From Colletotrichum lupini (lineage: Eukaryota > Ascomycota > Sordariomycetes > Glomerellales > Glomerellaceae), in NCBI RefSeq assembly GCF_023278565.1, contig NC_064676.1, positions 6,448,001 through 6,512,000 on the forward strand: 64,000 nucleotides of DNA. Reading direction: 5' to 3'. Shown one piece after another: positions 1 through 10,300 of this stretch. Made by a program: the position numbers and the translations under genes. The notes beneath the pieces were generated by a model. It made no database searches and was not told the DNA's origin. It saw only the letters and a list, made by a program, of their open reading frames with translations. Positions within the stretch are counted from its first letter, which is position 1. Every line of letters begins with the position of its first letter.

Positions 1-739
1 ATTTACTATATACGGTAATATAATCCACTACTTATTAACTAAAAATAAGCGAGTAACGAGAAGTATACTAGCGTTAGAGGTCTATAGTATAATTAATAGT
101 ATTAACTTCTCTTATACAATTTTAATAACGCTAAGGAAGATTACTAATCGAATTAGCCTTTTACCTATTTTAATAGTTATTTATACCGATTCTTACTTAC
201 TATATAAATACCTCGTTAAATTAGGAATAATAAAGGAAAAGAGGTTTATAATTAATATTATAGCCCTTAGGTAATCGTATAAAAGGCGCGAGATACTTAA
301 GATCTATTAGATTAATAATAAAAATAACCTCGTAAACGCTTTTATAAAAGTAGTACTAAATAAAGGATTAGAGTAATTCGTAAGTAGTAAAAAAGCTACT
401 ATATAAATAGAGGGATAGGTTATATAAAAAGAGTAAAGAAAAGGGGGAAAAGGAGACGACTTAGTAAATAGGCCCGAGGTTAAATTATACCTCTAACCGT
501 AGTAGTTAAATTAATAAAAGAAAGAGAAAGTTAGTATTAAATTAGAAATCTAATTCGCCCGCGGTATATAGCTAACTACACAGGGGCTAATTAGGGGCCT
601 TATTTACGATTATTATAGCTAGCCTAACCTACGGTTAGAACCTCCTTTTTATACTTACTACGCAGATATTTATATAGTTTAATTAATCTCTTCGTTAACT
701 ACGGTTCGAACTAACTACCCTATTATAAGGATACTAACA
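1..739 (+). mobile_element. Ty1/copia-family retrotransposon, 3' end only (copy A), RIP-degraded
   Basis: The window opens inside this element. The sequence is collinear with 48437-49179 of copy C: first the decayed RNase H end of the polyprotein (a frame still reading close to Y-T-D-S-Y-L-L-Y-K near 180-215), then a purine-rich tract near 515-530, then a 197-bp LTR at 543-739. CA and TG dinucleotides are nearly absent, TA is in excess and stop codons are everywhere, as RIP produces. It is non-coding now. The 5' part lies outside the window. Confidence 0.85.
543..739 (+). repeat. 3' LTR of copy A (197 bp)
   Basis: It starts TAGAAATC (from TGGAAGTC by C-to-T/G-to-A change) and ends ATACTAACA. 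The same 197-bp unit occurs at 7162-7358, 13808-14004, 41766-41962, 48983-49179 and 57683-57879. The ancestral ends, read from the least mutated copies, are TGG...ACA, so the canonical TG...CA ends are present. Confidence 0.85.
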
Positions 740-965
740 ATATTATAACCGCAGGGGCCTATAGGGCGCGTGTTAGTTCTGGTTATGCATACTAAGTCAT
801 GACACTTTATAATGTATTTATAATTATTAATACCATTTTTTTAATATTAGAGCTCTAACTTTTATTATCATACTTACCATAACCAGTCAGCCGTGATATA
901 TACCCCAGTTTATTCAAGTGTTTACGAGAAACGAGCTGTGTACTAAAACAAGAAAATCTCCAATT

Positions 966-2626
966 TTAAGCCGCAGCGCGACCTCGGGTCTCATAGGGCA
1001 GGACTAAAAAGATTAGACCAGCCAAAATAAACAAGGCTGCCGAAACCCAGACGGGGTAGTCATTGTCAATGCCAACATACGCCGCAATGATAGGAGCAAT
1101 GAGACCACTCAGGCGGTTGAACAGGGCTACTAAGCCATTGGCAGTACCACGAACTGGAGCAGGAAAGAGTTCTGGAGTGTAAGAGTACAGGAGTCCGTAT
1201 ACCAGATTCTGAAAGAAGGCAATAGCGCATGAAAAGCCTAGAACACCAGCCTGGGTAGTGGCGCGGGTAAACAGGAACAGGAAGACACCAGTTGACAAGC
1301 AAGCGATCGTTCCAGTACCCTTTCGGCCAATACCCTTCAGGTCGACAGTGAAACTGCCAAGGAGCGAAGCTGGGATACCGCAGACAGCCTGAATGGCATA
1401 ATTCCGGTACACATCGTTAGTGGATTTGGCACCTGAAGTAACGCCCTTGTTCTCAAGATAGATAGGGATAAACGAATTGTAGAGCGGATAGGCCATCCCA
1501 ATAGAACACCAGAGGAAGATCATCAAAGTTGTAGAAAGGGCCATACGAGGGCTGGAGAAGAGGACACGAATTTTGCTAAGTGAAAGCTTGTGCAAACTTC
1601 TCTTGATGATGTCCTTGTTGGTATTGTCTGGCGCAGTAGTCTCCGTGCGGGTAGCATTCAGTTCAGCGTCAATAGACTCGAAGCGGGACACAGTGAGCCA
1701 CGAGGTCTTCCCATCTCTGGCGGCAATCTTCTGAATAGTATCAACAGCCTGCTGATCTAGACCCCTGCTGAGAAGGAACTTGGGAGTCTCGTATACTCGA
1801 AAGAAGAGTCGAAGAAGGAACATGGTGAGAGTAATACCACCGAAAGTCCAGTAGGTGTAGCGCCAGCCCAAGTTGTTGCTGTATGTGCAGCCAGCCTCGG
1901 ACTTTGGATCGCATGAGTAATTGGCGATGAGCGGCCAGGAAACCAAAGCTGCTACTGCCTGACCAACTGACCAGAAAGCAGATTGCATTGTAAGGAGGTA
2001 CTGGTGAGTAGCAGGGATGTACTCCAGAAAGATAGCGCTATCGACGGGTTGGTTGCCGCCGGTACCTATGCCAATGAAGGCAGTGAAGATAGCAAGGGCT
2101 ACGAAGTTGGGACTTCCAGCCCCGATCAAGCCGCTGACTGAGGAAATAAGCAGGGTGATGTTGAAAGCCAAGCGGCGGCCGATGATGTCGGCTGTCATGG
2201 GCCAGACGGAGGAACCAACGACGAGACCGGCATATTTGGCGAGGGTAAGAAAAGCAATGCGCTTTACGTGGAATTCGTTTCGAACGGGGGGACTGATGAT
2301 AGTGATCGCCTGCATCCAGAACTAAATACCTGTTAGCTGTCTTGTCGTAAGCTCATGTGGGATCTGACACTCACATTATCCACAAACCATCCGAATCCAG
2401 TCATGGCAAATACCTTCCATTGGAAGCTGCCCATGCTGATGTCTACCAAAGCTTGGTTCATAACAGCGACCTTTCGTCGATAGACTTCGCTGACGCCGGA
2501 ATCGATACCTCGCATATCAATTACGTTTTCGCTAATCATCTCGACTTCTCCCTTGGAGTGGGAGATGCCGGTGGCAGTTTTCTCGACGGGCGGTGTGTCT
2601 TCAACATCTTTCTTGTCAGGCGCCAT
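966..2626 (-). CDS. MFS transporter (sugar/organic-acid-type carrier)
   Basis: Plasma-membrane carrier of the major facilitator superfamily, 535 aa; substrate unknown. The model has two exons, complement(966..2321, 2375..2626), joined by a 53-bp GTGAGT...TTTAG intron. Splicing joins G-W-F-V-D-N to F-W-M-Q-A-I-T-I-I, which restores the first membrane helix. The start at 2626 (MAPDKK) gives a hydrophilic N-terminus of about 70 residues before helix 1. An in-frame upstream extension has no supporting features. Family signs are W-P-M-T-A-D-I-I-G-R-R between helices 2 and 3 and P-E-L-F-P-A-P-V-R-G-T near the C-terminus, typical of the sugar-porter/SV2-like branch. A central loop of about 60 charged residues separates the two six-helix halves. 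It is divergent from the dioxygenase at 3575 and close to a Zn2Cys6 regulator, so shared regulation is plausible. It is intact. Confidence 0.88.
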
Positions 2627-3139
2627 CGCAATGATGTGAATCCGTGAGCGGAAAGAGAGATACACAATAACGAGATAGCCTGAGGTAAAGATGATCGAGA
2701 AGATTGAGAATAATGGTATGGCTGATCTTTGTCTTGACATGCCTATATATCTTGCCCGTCCAAGGTTTTGACAACAGCTTCATTTGATAGGTCAAAGTCA
2801 AGTTGGAGATCGGGACTGTGCGCGTGGTAGATTCTGGGTAAAGGCGATAAAGGCAAGGCCCTAGATTCGAATGGATATCAATCCAATTTCGCCATGTTTT
2901 TCCCAAACAGGAAAGGGAACACGGTCAGGGAAGAGATAATGACTTTGTCACCCTGGACAGCCTCGGTGCTGTAGTCTAATCCCTTGGAACTGGCTGGCTG
3001 TTGGGTCGGCGCCAAGTAGCGCTATCTGCAACGGCAACCGAAGTATTGCGTAAACAACTCGGTATTCGGATTGTCCCGCTTCAAATACTCCAAACTTGGT
3101 ATAACGCGGATATGTCACCTGCAACCTTCGCATTCCACA

Positions 3140-3151
3140 CTCCGATCGGAG
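3140..3151. promoter_or_regulatory. Perfect 12-bp palindrome CTCCGATCGGAG, candidate Zn2Cys6 operator
   Basis: The site contains CCG and CGG triplets in everted orientation separated by two bases. Zn2Cys6 regulators commonly bind paired CGG triplets. It lies between the divergent MFS and dioxygenase genes, with a Zn2Cys6 gene at 5154 nearby. The pairing of that protein with this site is inference. Confidence 0.4.
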
Positions 3152-3413
3152 AGAATCTAATTTCCTCTTTGGGCGGCTGAATTACTTTTTCCATGGTCAA
3201 GTGTAGAATATTACTATTCGTGACTGGTATGACTGCCGACTTGTTCTTTTATTGCGCTCTGAATACCCCAGCTATGGTATAGTGCGTGCTTGCTTTCCCC
3301 GCACTTTCTCTATGTTTTGAGGGAATAGAGGAGTCAGAGTGGACATTGGAATGGCCCTGTATTTTATTACTGGACATGAAAATTGCTAATTCCTGTCTAT
3401 GTTTAGTCGCACG

Positions 3414-3417
<4 letters not shown>

Positions 3418-3444
<27 letters not shown>
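3418..3444. repeat. TA dinucleotide microsatellite, about 13 units
   Basis: An uninterrupted TA run lies about 130 bp upstream of the dioxygenase start. It could affect promoter melting or be length-variable between isolates. Confidence 0.9.
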
Positions 3445-3453
<9 letters not shown>

Positions 3454-3574
3454 CCTATCTACTGGAACCACCAAACATCGGATAAGATAACATTATCAAG
3501 CTACAACTTTCCCAGTCGCATCTTGATTAAATTTTGTTCTCTCACCTTTTGCCGAGAGACCCCAAACGGTCGCC

Positions 3575-4744
3575 ATGGCTCCCCCCATCTCTGTCGAAAG
3601 CGTCCCCAGCCTGGACGCCTTCAAACCTGTCAAGGATGACACTTACACACCGAGTTTTGCTCCCTTCAACCCCGCTAAGCATTTGGCGTATTCCCCTCCC
3701 TCCAAGGTCCTCACCATGAAGGACCTTGCTCTAAAACCGACTGTCCTGTCCCCCATCGCAACAACCGAGCCTTTCCCGCTTCTCTCTCAGGAGGCCATTC
3801 TTCGTTATCGCCAAGACTTATTCAGCAAAGATATCCTGGACAATTGCCTCCATCACACTCGCCCTGGATCTGTCCAGCTTCGAGGCATGGCACCGCGTTA
3901 CTCCACTTTCATCCACGATCTATGGCATTCCCCCGAAGTTCTCAAGATTGTGAGCGACGTTGCTGGTGTCCAACTCGTTCCTGCCATGGACTATGAGATC
4001 AGCCACACCAATGTCCAGCTTGGACCAGGTGGTCTCGATGCGGTTCGGAAGACACCCGTTGTACCTCCTGAAGCTACTGAAGAGGCTATCAAGAACTTTG
4101 AGGCCGAAAAGGGCCAGGTCAGAGCTGTCACTGATCAATCAAGGCCTATTATTGAGTGGCACAAGGACTCGCATCCTTGGGTCTGCGTTGTTATGCTCTC
4201 GGACGCTCGTCATATGACTGGTGGCGAGACTGAGTTGATGAAGGGAGATGGTACCACCGTGAAGGTGAAGGCGCCGCAAATGGTAAGCATCAACGATAGA
4301 TGAAATATGTCTTTCAACCCTGACGTTTACAAATTGCAGGGCTGCGCCGTCCTTCTCCAGGGCCGTTACATCTCCCATACCGCCGCTCCCGTCGAAAACA
4401 TGCCCGAGCGCGTCACGGTCGTCACCTCATTTCGCCCCAAGAACCCGCTCCTTGTCGACGATACGACTAATGCCAACGTTAAAAACAAGTCTCATCTGAC
4501 CGAGCTATACTACCAGTGGACCACCTACCGATTGGAGGTCATGGCTCATCGTGCTCGTAGTGCTTTGGCCGAGTTGCAGGAGAGGTATGCGAAGAACGTT
4601 GCCGAGTCGGATCCTGAGGGAAAGCCTGGTCTCTGCAGAGTTGAGACAGTGAGTTCGGAGGAGATAAACAAGTGGTGTGTGGAGATGATCAAGTATCTTC
4701 AGGATACCACTAGTGAGATGGGACTGTCTGGAAACAAGGCCTAG
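3575..4744 (+). CDS. 2-oxoglutarate/Fe(II)-dependent dioxygenase
   Basis: Probable non-haem iron oxygenase of 370 aa; its substrate cannot be told from sequence. Two exons, 3575..4282 and 4340..4744, flank a 57-bp intron (GTAAGC...TTGCAG, phase 0). The likely facial triad is H196-x-D198 (I-E-W-H-K-D-S-H-P-W) and H249 (R-Y-I-S-H-T). R268 in T-S-F-R-P-K-N is placed to bind 2-oxoglutarate. Skipping the intron would end the protein before H249, so splicing is needed for the active site. The start has a purine-poor fungal context (CGCCATGG). It is divergent from the MFS gene and followed 409 bp later by a Zn2Cys6 regulator on the same strand. It is not closely similar to the two PhyH-type dioxygenases at 29-30 kb and 37-38 kb, whose iron motif is W-P-H-x-D-Q-D. 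Intact. Confidence 0.88.
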
Positions 4745-5153
4745 AAGGTTGATGGATTATTGAGTTTAGTTAGTATTGCTGCTAGCAGCCTATCCTTGAT
4801 ATGAAATGCAATCTTTAGAAGATATAACCGATGTAGTAATGATCTTGTAGAATATCGAGTCTTTACTGTAGTAAATACTCTTGTATTGTTCGGTGATAAC
4901 GCGAAATCTGATGATATGATTTGTTTTGGTTGTTTTTAGCAGGCAATACCTTCGAGCTTTTAAGCCTTTGCAAATAAAAGGACCCTTCAGCTGAGGCATT
5001 TTGTGCTATTCCACTTGGGGCATTAGCTCCATATTTATGTCTCCACACCAAACCACTGGGCCCAAAGATAAGTTGCTTTTCCCCGCCTGCCCTGCCGATG
5101 TCAAAGTCGAGGTCGTGCTACGGTCACACCAAGAGCCGCTCCTCTATAGAGAG
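4745..5153. other. Intergenic, no gene seen
   Basis: About 410 bp of terminator and promoter space between the dioxygenase and the regulator. The first half is AT-rich. I see no RNA gene or repeat. Confidence 0.6.
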
Positions 5154-6808
5154 ATGAGCTTCGAGTCTTCGAGTAAAAGATCGAGAGATGGCTGTTGGAC
5201 ATGCAGAAGAAGGTAAAGTCTGAGCCCGTCAGATTTGCTTGCTTACTTACACACCCTAGACGAAAGAAGTGCGATAGCGCAGTCCCCGTATGCGAGAATT
5301 GCCAAAGACTGGGTCTTGACTGTGACAGGGGCACTCGACTTGTATGGGAAGATGATGCGCGGAGAGACGGTATGAGAAGAAGAGGTCCCTTACCTAGGAA
5401 GTCGACATCTGAGAAAGTCAGAGGGATACCAGTGTCCACTCCCGGTAGCTCACCGTCCAATGCTCTCATGCTCTTGCCAACGCCGTCGCCTTCGCTTGGT
5501 TCACTCAATACGGTATCGGCTGAAGACTTCCGACTGTATCCCAGTTTGTCTGACTGGTCGTCCCATCTTGACCCACTGGACAAGCAGATCCTGGACCGCT
5601 ATACGAAGTTCTTCTCGACAACTTACCCAACCTGCAAAGATGCCTCTAACCCTTTTCTCAAAGTTCTGATACCACTGGCGATGAGACATCGAACTGTTCT
5701 CGATGCCATGCTTGCCCTCAGTTGTGTTCAGAGCTGGGAGAACGGACAATTCACAATGCGTGCCCCCATGCTACGGTATAGAGCCAAGGCAATTAGAGGA
5801 TGCAGCGACCTCGTCAAGAAAGTCATCTCAAACCCAGAGGCCCGTGAAGACGCATTCAGCCAAGGCCAGAATACCTTGATTCCAGTCATCACCCCACGAA
5901 CCACGGAGATCGTTGAAAACGATGGTATCATCCCGCTACTGGCAACATCCGTTCTACTTATGCTCTATGAGAAACTCCACGGAGAGGGTAAAGAAAACGG
6001 AACAAGCCACTTGCAGCTATTCGCTCAGCTCTTCCCGTCCCAGCTCTTCAGCAACATTTTGGACAGACTTACGCAAACTTCTAAGACGGGCTATCAGACC
6101 GACGCGATGCTTTTTCTTTCCAATTCATTCCTATATAATGATCTTGTACGGTCTACGTCACTGCGAACCACGACGTTATCAACATTCTACCATGAGAGAC
6201 CATCATCACCCTCAATATCGCATCGCTTTTATTTCCCCACTATCATAGCTCGCATAGGCGCCAATGATATGTTAGTATCAGATGCCGATATTATTGCCTG
6301 GGACGGAACGCTCAATTGGCTACCGAGTCTGGCCCTTCAATTCTCCGGTCAGAGCGAACAAACCGACTTGCGACTACTCTTAGACTCAAGTTTGATATAT
6401 GGCCCCACCTTTCAAAAGCTCGAGTCCTTCGTGTGTATTAACACATGGAGCGAAGAGAAGCTGATTTCTGAGCTCTACAGAGTAGCAGCTCTGGTCTACA
6501 GAAGACAGCAGCAGCCAGACAAGTCCTCTTCTGCCATGGGCAGCCTCCCCGGATGGGCCATGGAAATTTTACGCCTCATCCCGCCGAGCTCACCGTATGG
6601 GACAGCTCTTCTCTGGCCAATCGCCCTTGTTGGCCCGGCATTAACCGATTTGGAACACCGAGAATACGTATTTAGTCGTCTGCAGATGTTGGAGCAGCAG
6701 TGCAAGATAAAGACGTATGCTAATATCGCTGAGCATTTGGTCAACCTATGGGGATGTCATGATAACGGCAGCCCTTCTAAAAGCCAGTTAGCGTATTTGT
6801 TCGGATAA
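5154..6808 (+). CDS. Zn2Cys6 transcription factor (local regulator of island 1)
   Basis: Nuclear DNA-binding regulator, 535 aa. Two exons, 5154..5212 and 5260..6808, are separated by a 47-bp intron (GTAAAG...CCCTAG) that interrupts the zinc cluster itself. Splicing gives C14-W-T-C17-x6-C24-x6-C31-E-N-C34-x6-C41, a canonical Zn2Cys6 binuclear cluster with the basic run R-R-R-R-K-K. Without splicing, only two cysteines remain in the first exon. The start (MSFESSSKRSR) is the nearest ATG in frame with the cluster. The rest resembles the long helical regulatory region of the fungal-trans-2 (DUF3468-like) group, with no second DNA-binding motif. Its position next to an MFS carrier and an oxygenase suggests it controls them; no direct evidence. 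No breaks seen. Confidence 0.88.
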
Positions 6809-6861
6809 ATCACTACTCAATACTTTAGTTCATCTTGATTAATAGTCTTGGTTAATCATTA

Positions 6862-7065
6862 CTACAGCACGTTTTTTAAGAAAATAAATATGATAATACG
6901 ATAAACTGTTAAAAGGAGACCAAAGCCGCTATAGATCGCAAAAACGCCGCTCTCGTCACCCACCGTCTCCCACCACAAGTGTAGCATCACAAACGTCAAG
7001 AAAAAAACATACAACACCGGGTATTCGCTGATCGTCACCGACTCAACTACTAATCCGGCCCTCAT
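6862..7065 (-). pseudogene. Possible 3' remnant of a membrane-protein gene next to LTR element B
   Basis: A 67-residue open frame with two clearly hydrophobic segments (V-L-Y-V-F-F-L-T-F-V-M-L and I-I-I-F-I-F-L) runs toward the transposon-free side. Its upstream end is within 100 bp of the LTR of copy B at 7162. It could be the surviving C-terminus of a gene cut by the insertion, or chance. I do not recognise a family. Confidence 0.2.
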
Positions 7066-7161
7066 TAGCTTATCTAAGGGAGAGCGGACGGGATCCCGAG
7101 TTTTCTAATAGGTATGGTCGTATATAAAGGTTTTCCGAGATCTGCGAGTTTATAATATAAG

Positions 7162-7358
7162 TGTTAGTATCCCTATTACAGGGTAGTTAGTTCGAACCGT
7201 AGTTAACAAAGAGATTAATTAAACTATATAAATATCTACGTAGTAAGTATAAAAAGGAGGTTCTAACCGTAAGTTAGGCTAGCTACGATAATCGTAAATA
7301 GGGCTCCTAATTAGCCCCTACGTAGTCGGCTATATACCGCAGTCGAATTAGACTTCTA
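7162..7358 (-). repeat. 3' LTR of copy B (197 bp)
   Basis: Begins TGTTAGTATCC and ends CTTCTA on the plus strand, the reverse complement of the family LTR. Confidence 0.85.
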
Positions 7359-10300
7359 ATTTAATACTAACTTTCTTTTTTTATTATTAATTTAATTACT
7401 ACGGTTAGAGGTATAATTCGACCTTAGGCCCGTTTATTAAGTCGTCTCCTTTTCCCCCTTTTCTCTACTCTTTTTATATAACCTATCCCTTTATTCGTAT
7501 AATAACTTTTCCACTACTTATAAATTACTCTAATCCCTTATTTTATATTACTTTTATAAAAGCGTCTACGAGGTTATTTTTATTATTAATCTAACGGATC
7601 TTAAGTATTTTATACCTTTTATACGATTACCTAAGGGCTATAATATTAATTATAAGCCTCTTTTCCTTCGTCGTTCCTAATTTAACGAGGTATTCGTATA
7701 GCGAGTAAGAATCTATATAAATAACTATTAAAATAAATAAAAGGCTAATTTAATTAGTAATCTTCCTTAGCGTTATTAAAATTGCATAGGAGAGGTTAAC
7801 GCCGTTAACTATATTATAAACCTCCGACGCTAATATACTTCTCGTTACTTACTTACTTTTAGTTAACGAGTAGTAGATTATATTATTATATATAGTAAAT
7901 TCGCTCTCGCCTATACTCTCGTTAGCTAGGATAATAATATACCCTAATTACGAAGTAAGGTTATTATTATTTATAAATAACCTATTAATAAAGACGTAGA
8001 GCTTACTAGTCGTAAGGTCGATCGGGTAATAAACGAGACCTCGATCGAGATTTATCTATTACTACTTAAGCTATTTATTAAGTACCTTAACGTCTCGTTC
8101 GGTTAGATTTATAGCCTGCGCTACCCTAATATAATTAAAAGTCGCCTCGGGCTAATAAATACTCGTAATATATACCCCTTATATAAGCTTAGCCTTATAT
8201 TACTTCTTAACGTTAGTTACGTTTAGATTAATAAAGTTAATCTTCTCGCCCTGCCCCTTTTATTAAAAAACGACAGTTTCCTTTTTAATTATAAAAATCC
8301 CGCTATTAAATACTAAGGGGGTGTTTATTATAAGGACCTCTTTTAGCTTTATTATAAAGCCCGCTTTTTAAAGCTCCTTATCCTCCTTTTTTATAAAGTT
8401 AATATTAAATAGGCCTAATATATTATCGGTTTATATTCTAACGATCCTAAATTAGTCGCCTTCGTACTCTATAACTAGTAAGTACGGGTCGTACGTAAAG
8501 GTAATTATTAATAGTTAATTAATATAAAAATCGTAGTAAGTGGCCTATTAATAGGTGCCCGATTCTGCGAGCCTATATAGTAGCTTAAGCACTTTAATAA
8601 TCGTGCTTTCTAGGTACTTACTAACTATTTCTTTCGGTAAATAGGCTAGGATTTTCCTTATAAGCCCTGTGGCCGATTAGGTATAGGCCTAGGTAATATT
8701 ATAGCTCTAAATCTCGTATCCCTTTTTCTATAGCGATGCTATTAATACTATTATTAATCGTTAGCTATAGTACTATATAGTAGGTAATTATATAAGTAGC
8801 GTCGCCTTTTTAACGTCGCCGTATTCCTAAATTACGTATCTAGACTTCTCGTACGGCTAGGGTGTTCCTTTCTTTTTAATCTTACGAACTATTCGTAATT
8901 TAAATATGTAGAGGTTTATATGTTTTTCTAAGTCGTATAAGATAAATCGATAGACCCCTCGATTGCGAAGAGTGTCTACTTTAATAAGATCTAATCCCTT
9001 ATACGGCTTTTTAATAGTTATAATTACGCCTTCTTTACGTAGTTTAACCGCTAGCTCGAAATCGGCTTTCTCTTTTGCTATATAAAAGGTATTAATTACC
9101 TTGTTATTAGTAATAAATTGCCGCGTTAGGGCTTATTATTATAGTCTTTTGCGACGTCTCGCTAGTAGTATTAGTGCCCTTTTAGCAATTTCCTTTTCCT
9201 TATCGTTTATTAGTACTACTACGACGATTTTATTAAGGATAATTTCCTATACCTCTACCGCGGGTTATATAATTTCCCCTAGCTCTTTTTCTTTTTATAA
9301 GTTAGAAATTACCTCGTTAGGATCTATATAGTACGGTCTAATTACTATAATTAACACTTTGAGTAGCTAGTTACGATCTCTCGTAACTATATAAGAGCGC
9401 TCGTTAACGGAAATTAACTTATATAACCTAGCCTATTATTAGGTAATTTCGCGCTATACTTATATATCCGAATTTAGTGGTATATTTAGATTATCCCCTA
9501 TATCGGGCCTATTGCGCGTAGTAATTACTTTATTAACTTACTTTTTTATACTTACTTTGCGCAGTGCCCGCATTACTTTTTTAACTACTCGGGCTCGTTA
9601 GCTTATACTTAGCGACGGTAGCGAGGCTAAGGTCGTTCTTAAATATGCTCTAAATATTAATAACGTTAGTATAAGTCCGTTAGGCCCTATAATATCGTTA
9701 TAGTATTTAAGTACTATCTAGAGGCATTCGTCGTTAGTAAAATCCGGATTTTCCTCTTTAATAATTCTAAACGCCCTTTTTAACTATTAGTATACCCTCT
9801 TTACCTTTTTAATACTATAATACGCTTTAACGGGTACGACTTTTAGCTATATACCGTAGGCCGTCGTATTATCCCTAAATTTTACTAATTTAAAGCTAGT
9901 ACTAGCGTCGGTTCTAATACTATCTAGCGGTCCTTAGTATATATTAATCTAGCTTTTTTATAAGGCTACCTATACTATCTTTGCTTATAGATCCCAGAGG
10001 AATTGCCCTACTTAGAAAGATATAGCTACGTCGATTATATATAGTACTAGCCGACTATTTAAGTAGAAGATATCGACGACGATTTCTTAGTTAAAGTTAA
10101 GCTTATTACGTAATTTAAACTTAAATTTGCGTAGGCTCTGCGCATTTATTTAGTATTAATAATATACTTTCGTTAACTACTCTAGCGCCCCTATTTCGAT
10201 ATTATTATTATTTAATTACTTTAGGAGGTTATATAGCCTCGTAACTAACGGGTGCCCGAATCTCTAGTATAATCTTCTAAGCTTACTTTCCGTTAGGTAA

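Larger units (their letters stand above)
2627..3574. promoter_or_regulatory. Divergent promoter region between the MFS carrier and the dioxygenase
   Basis: This 948-bp stretch separates two oppositely directed start codons and holds no supported gene. It contains the palindrome at 3140-3151 and the TA microsatellite at 3418-3444. Short open frames here lack family features. Confidence 0.6.

Noticed and set aside
690..740. GGTTCGAAC in the LTRs resembles a tRNA B box
   Set aside because: It is part of the 197-bp LTR repeated six times, with no matching acceptor stem, anticodon arm or A box at proper distance. No tRNA gene can be supported anywhere in the window.
9101..9331. Open frame with hydrophobic residues inside copia copy B
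   Set aside because: It is antisense to the element, depends on TTG as start, and has a near-identical antisense counterpart in copy C at 47011-47229. Both are by-products of AT-rich mutated DNA.
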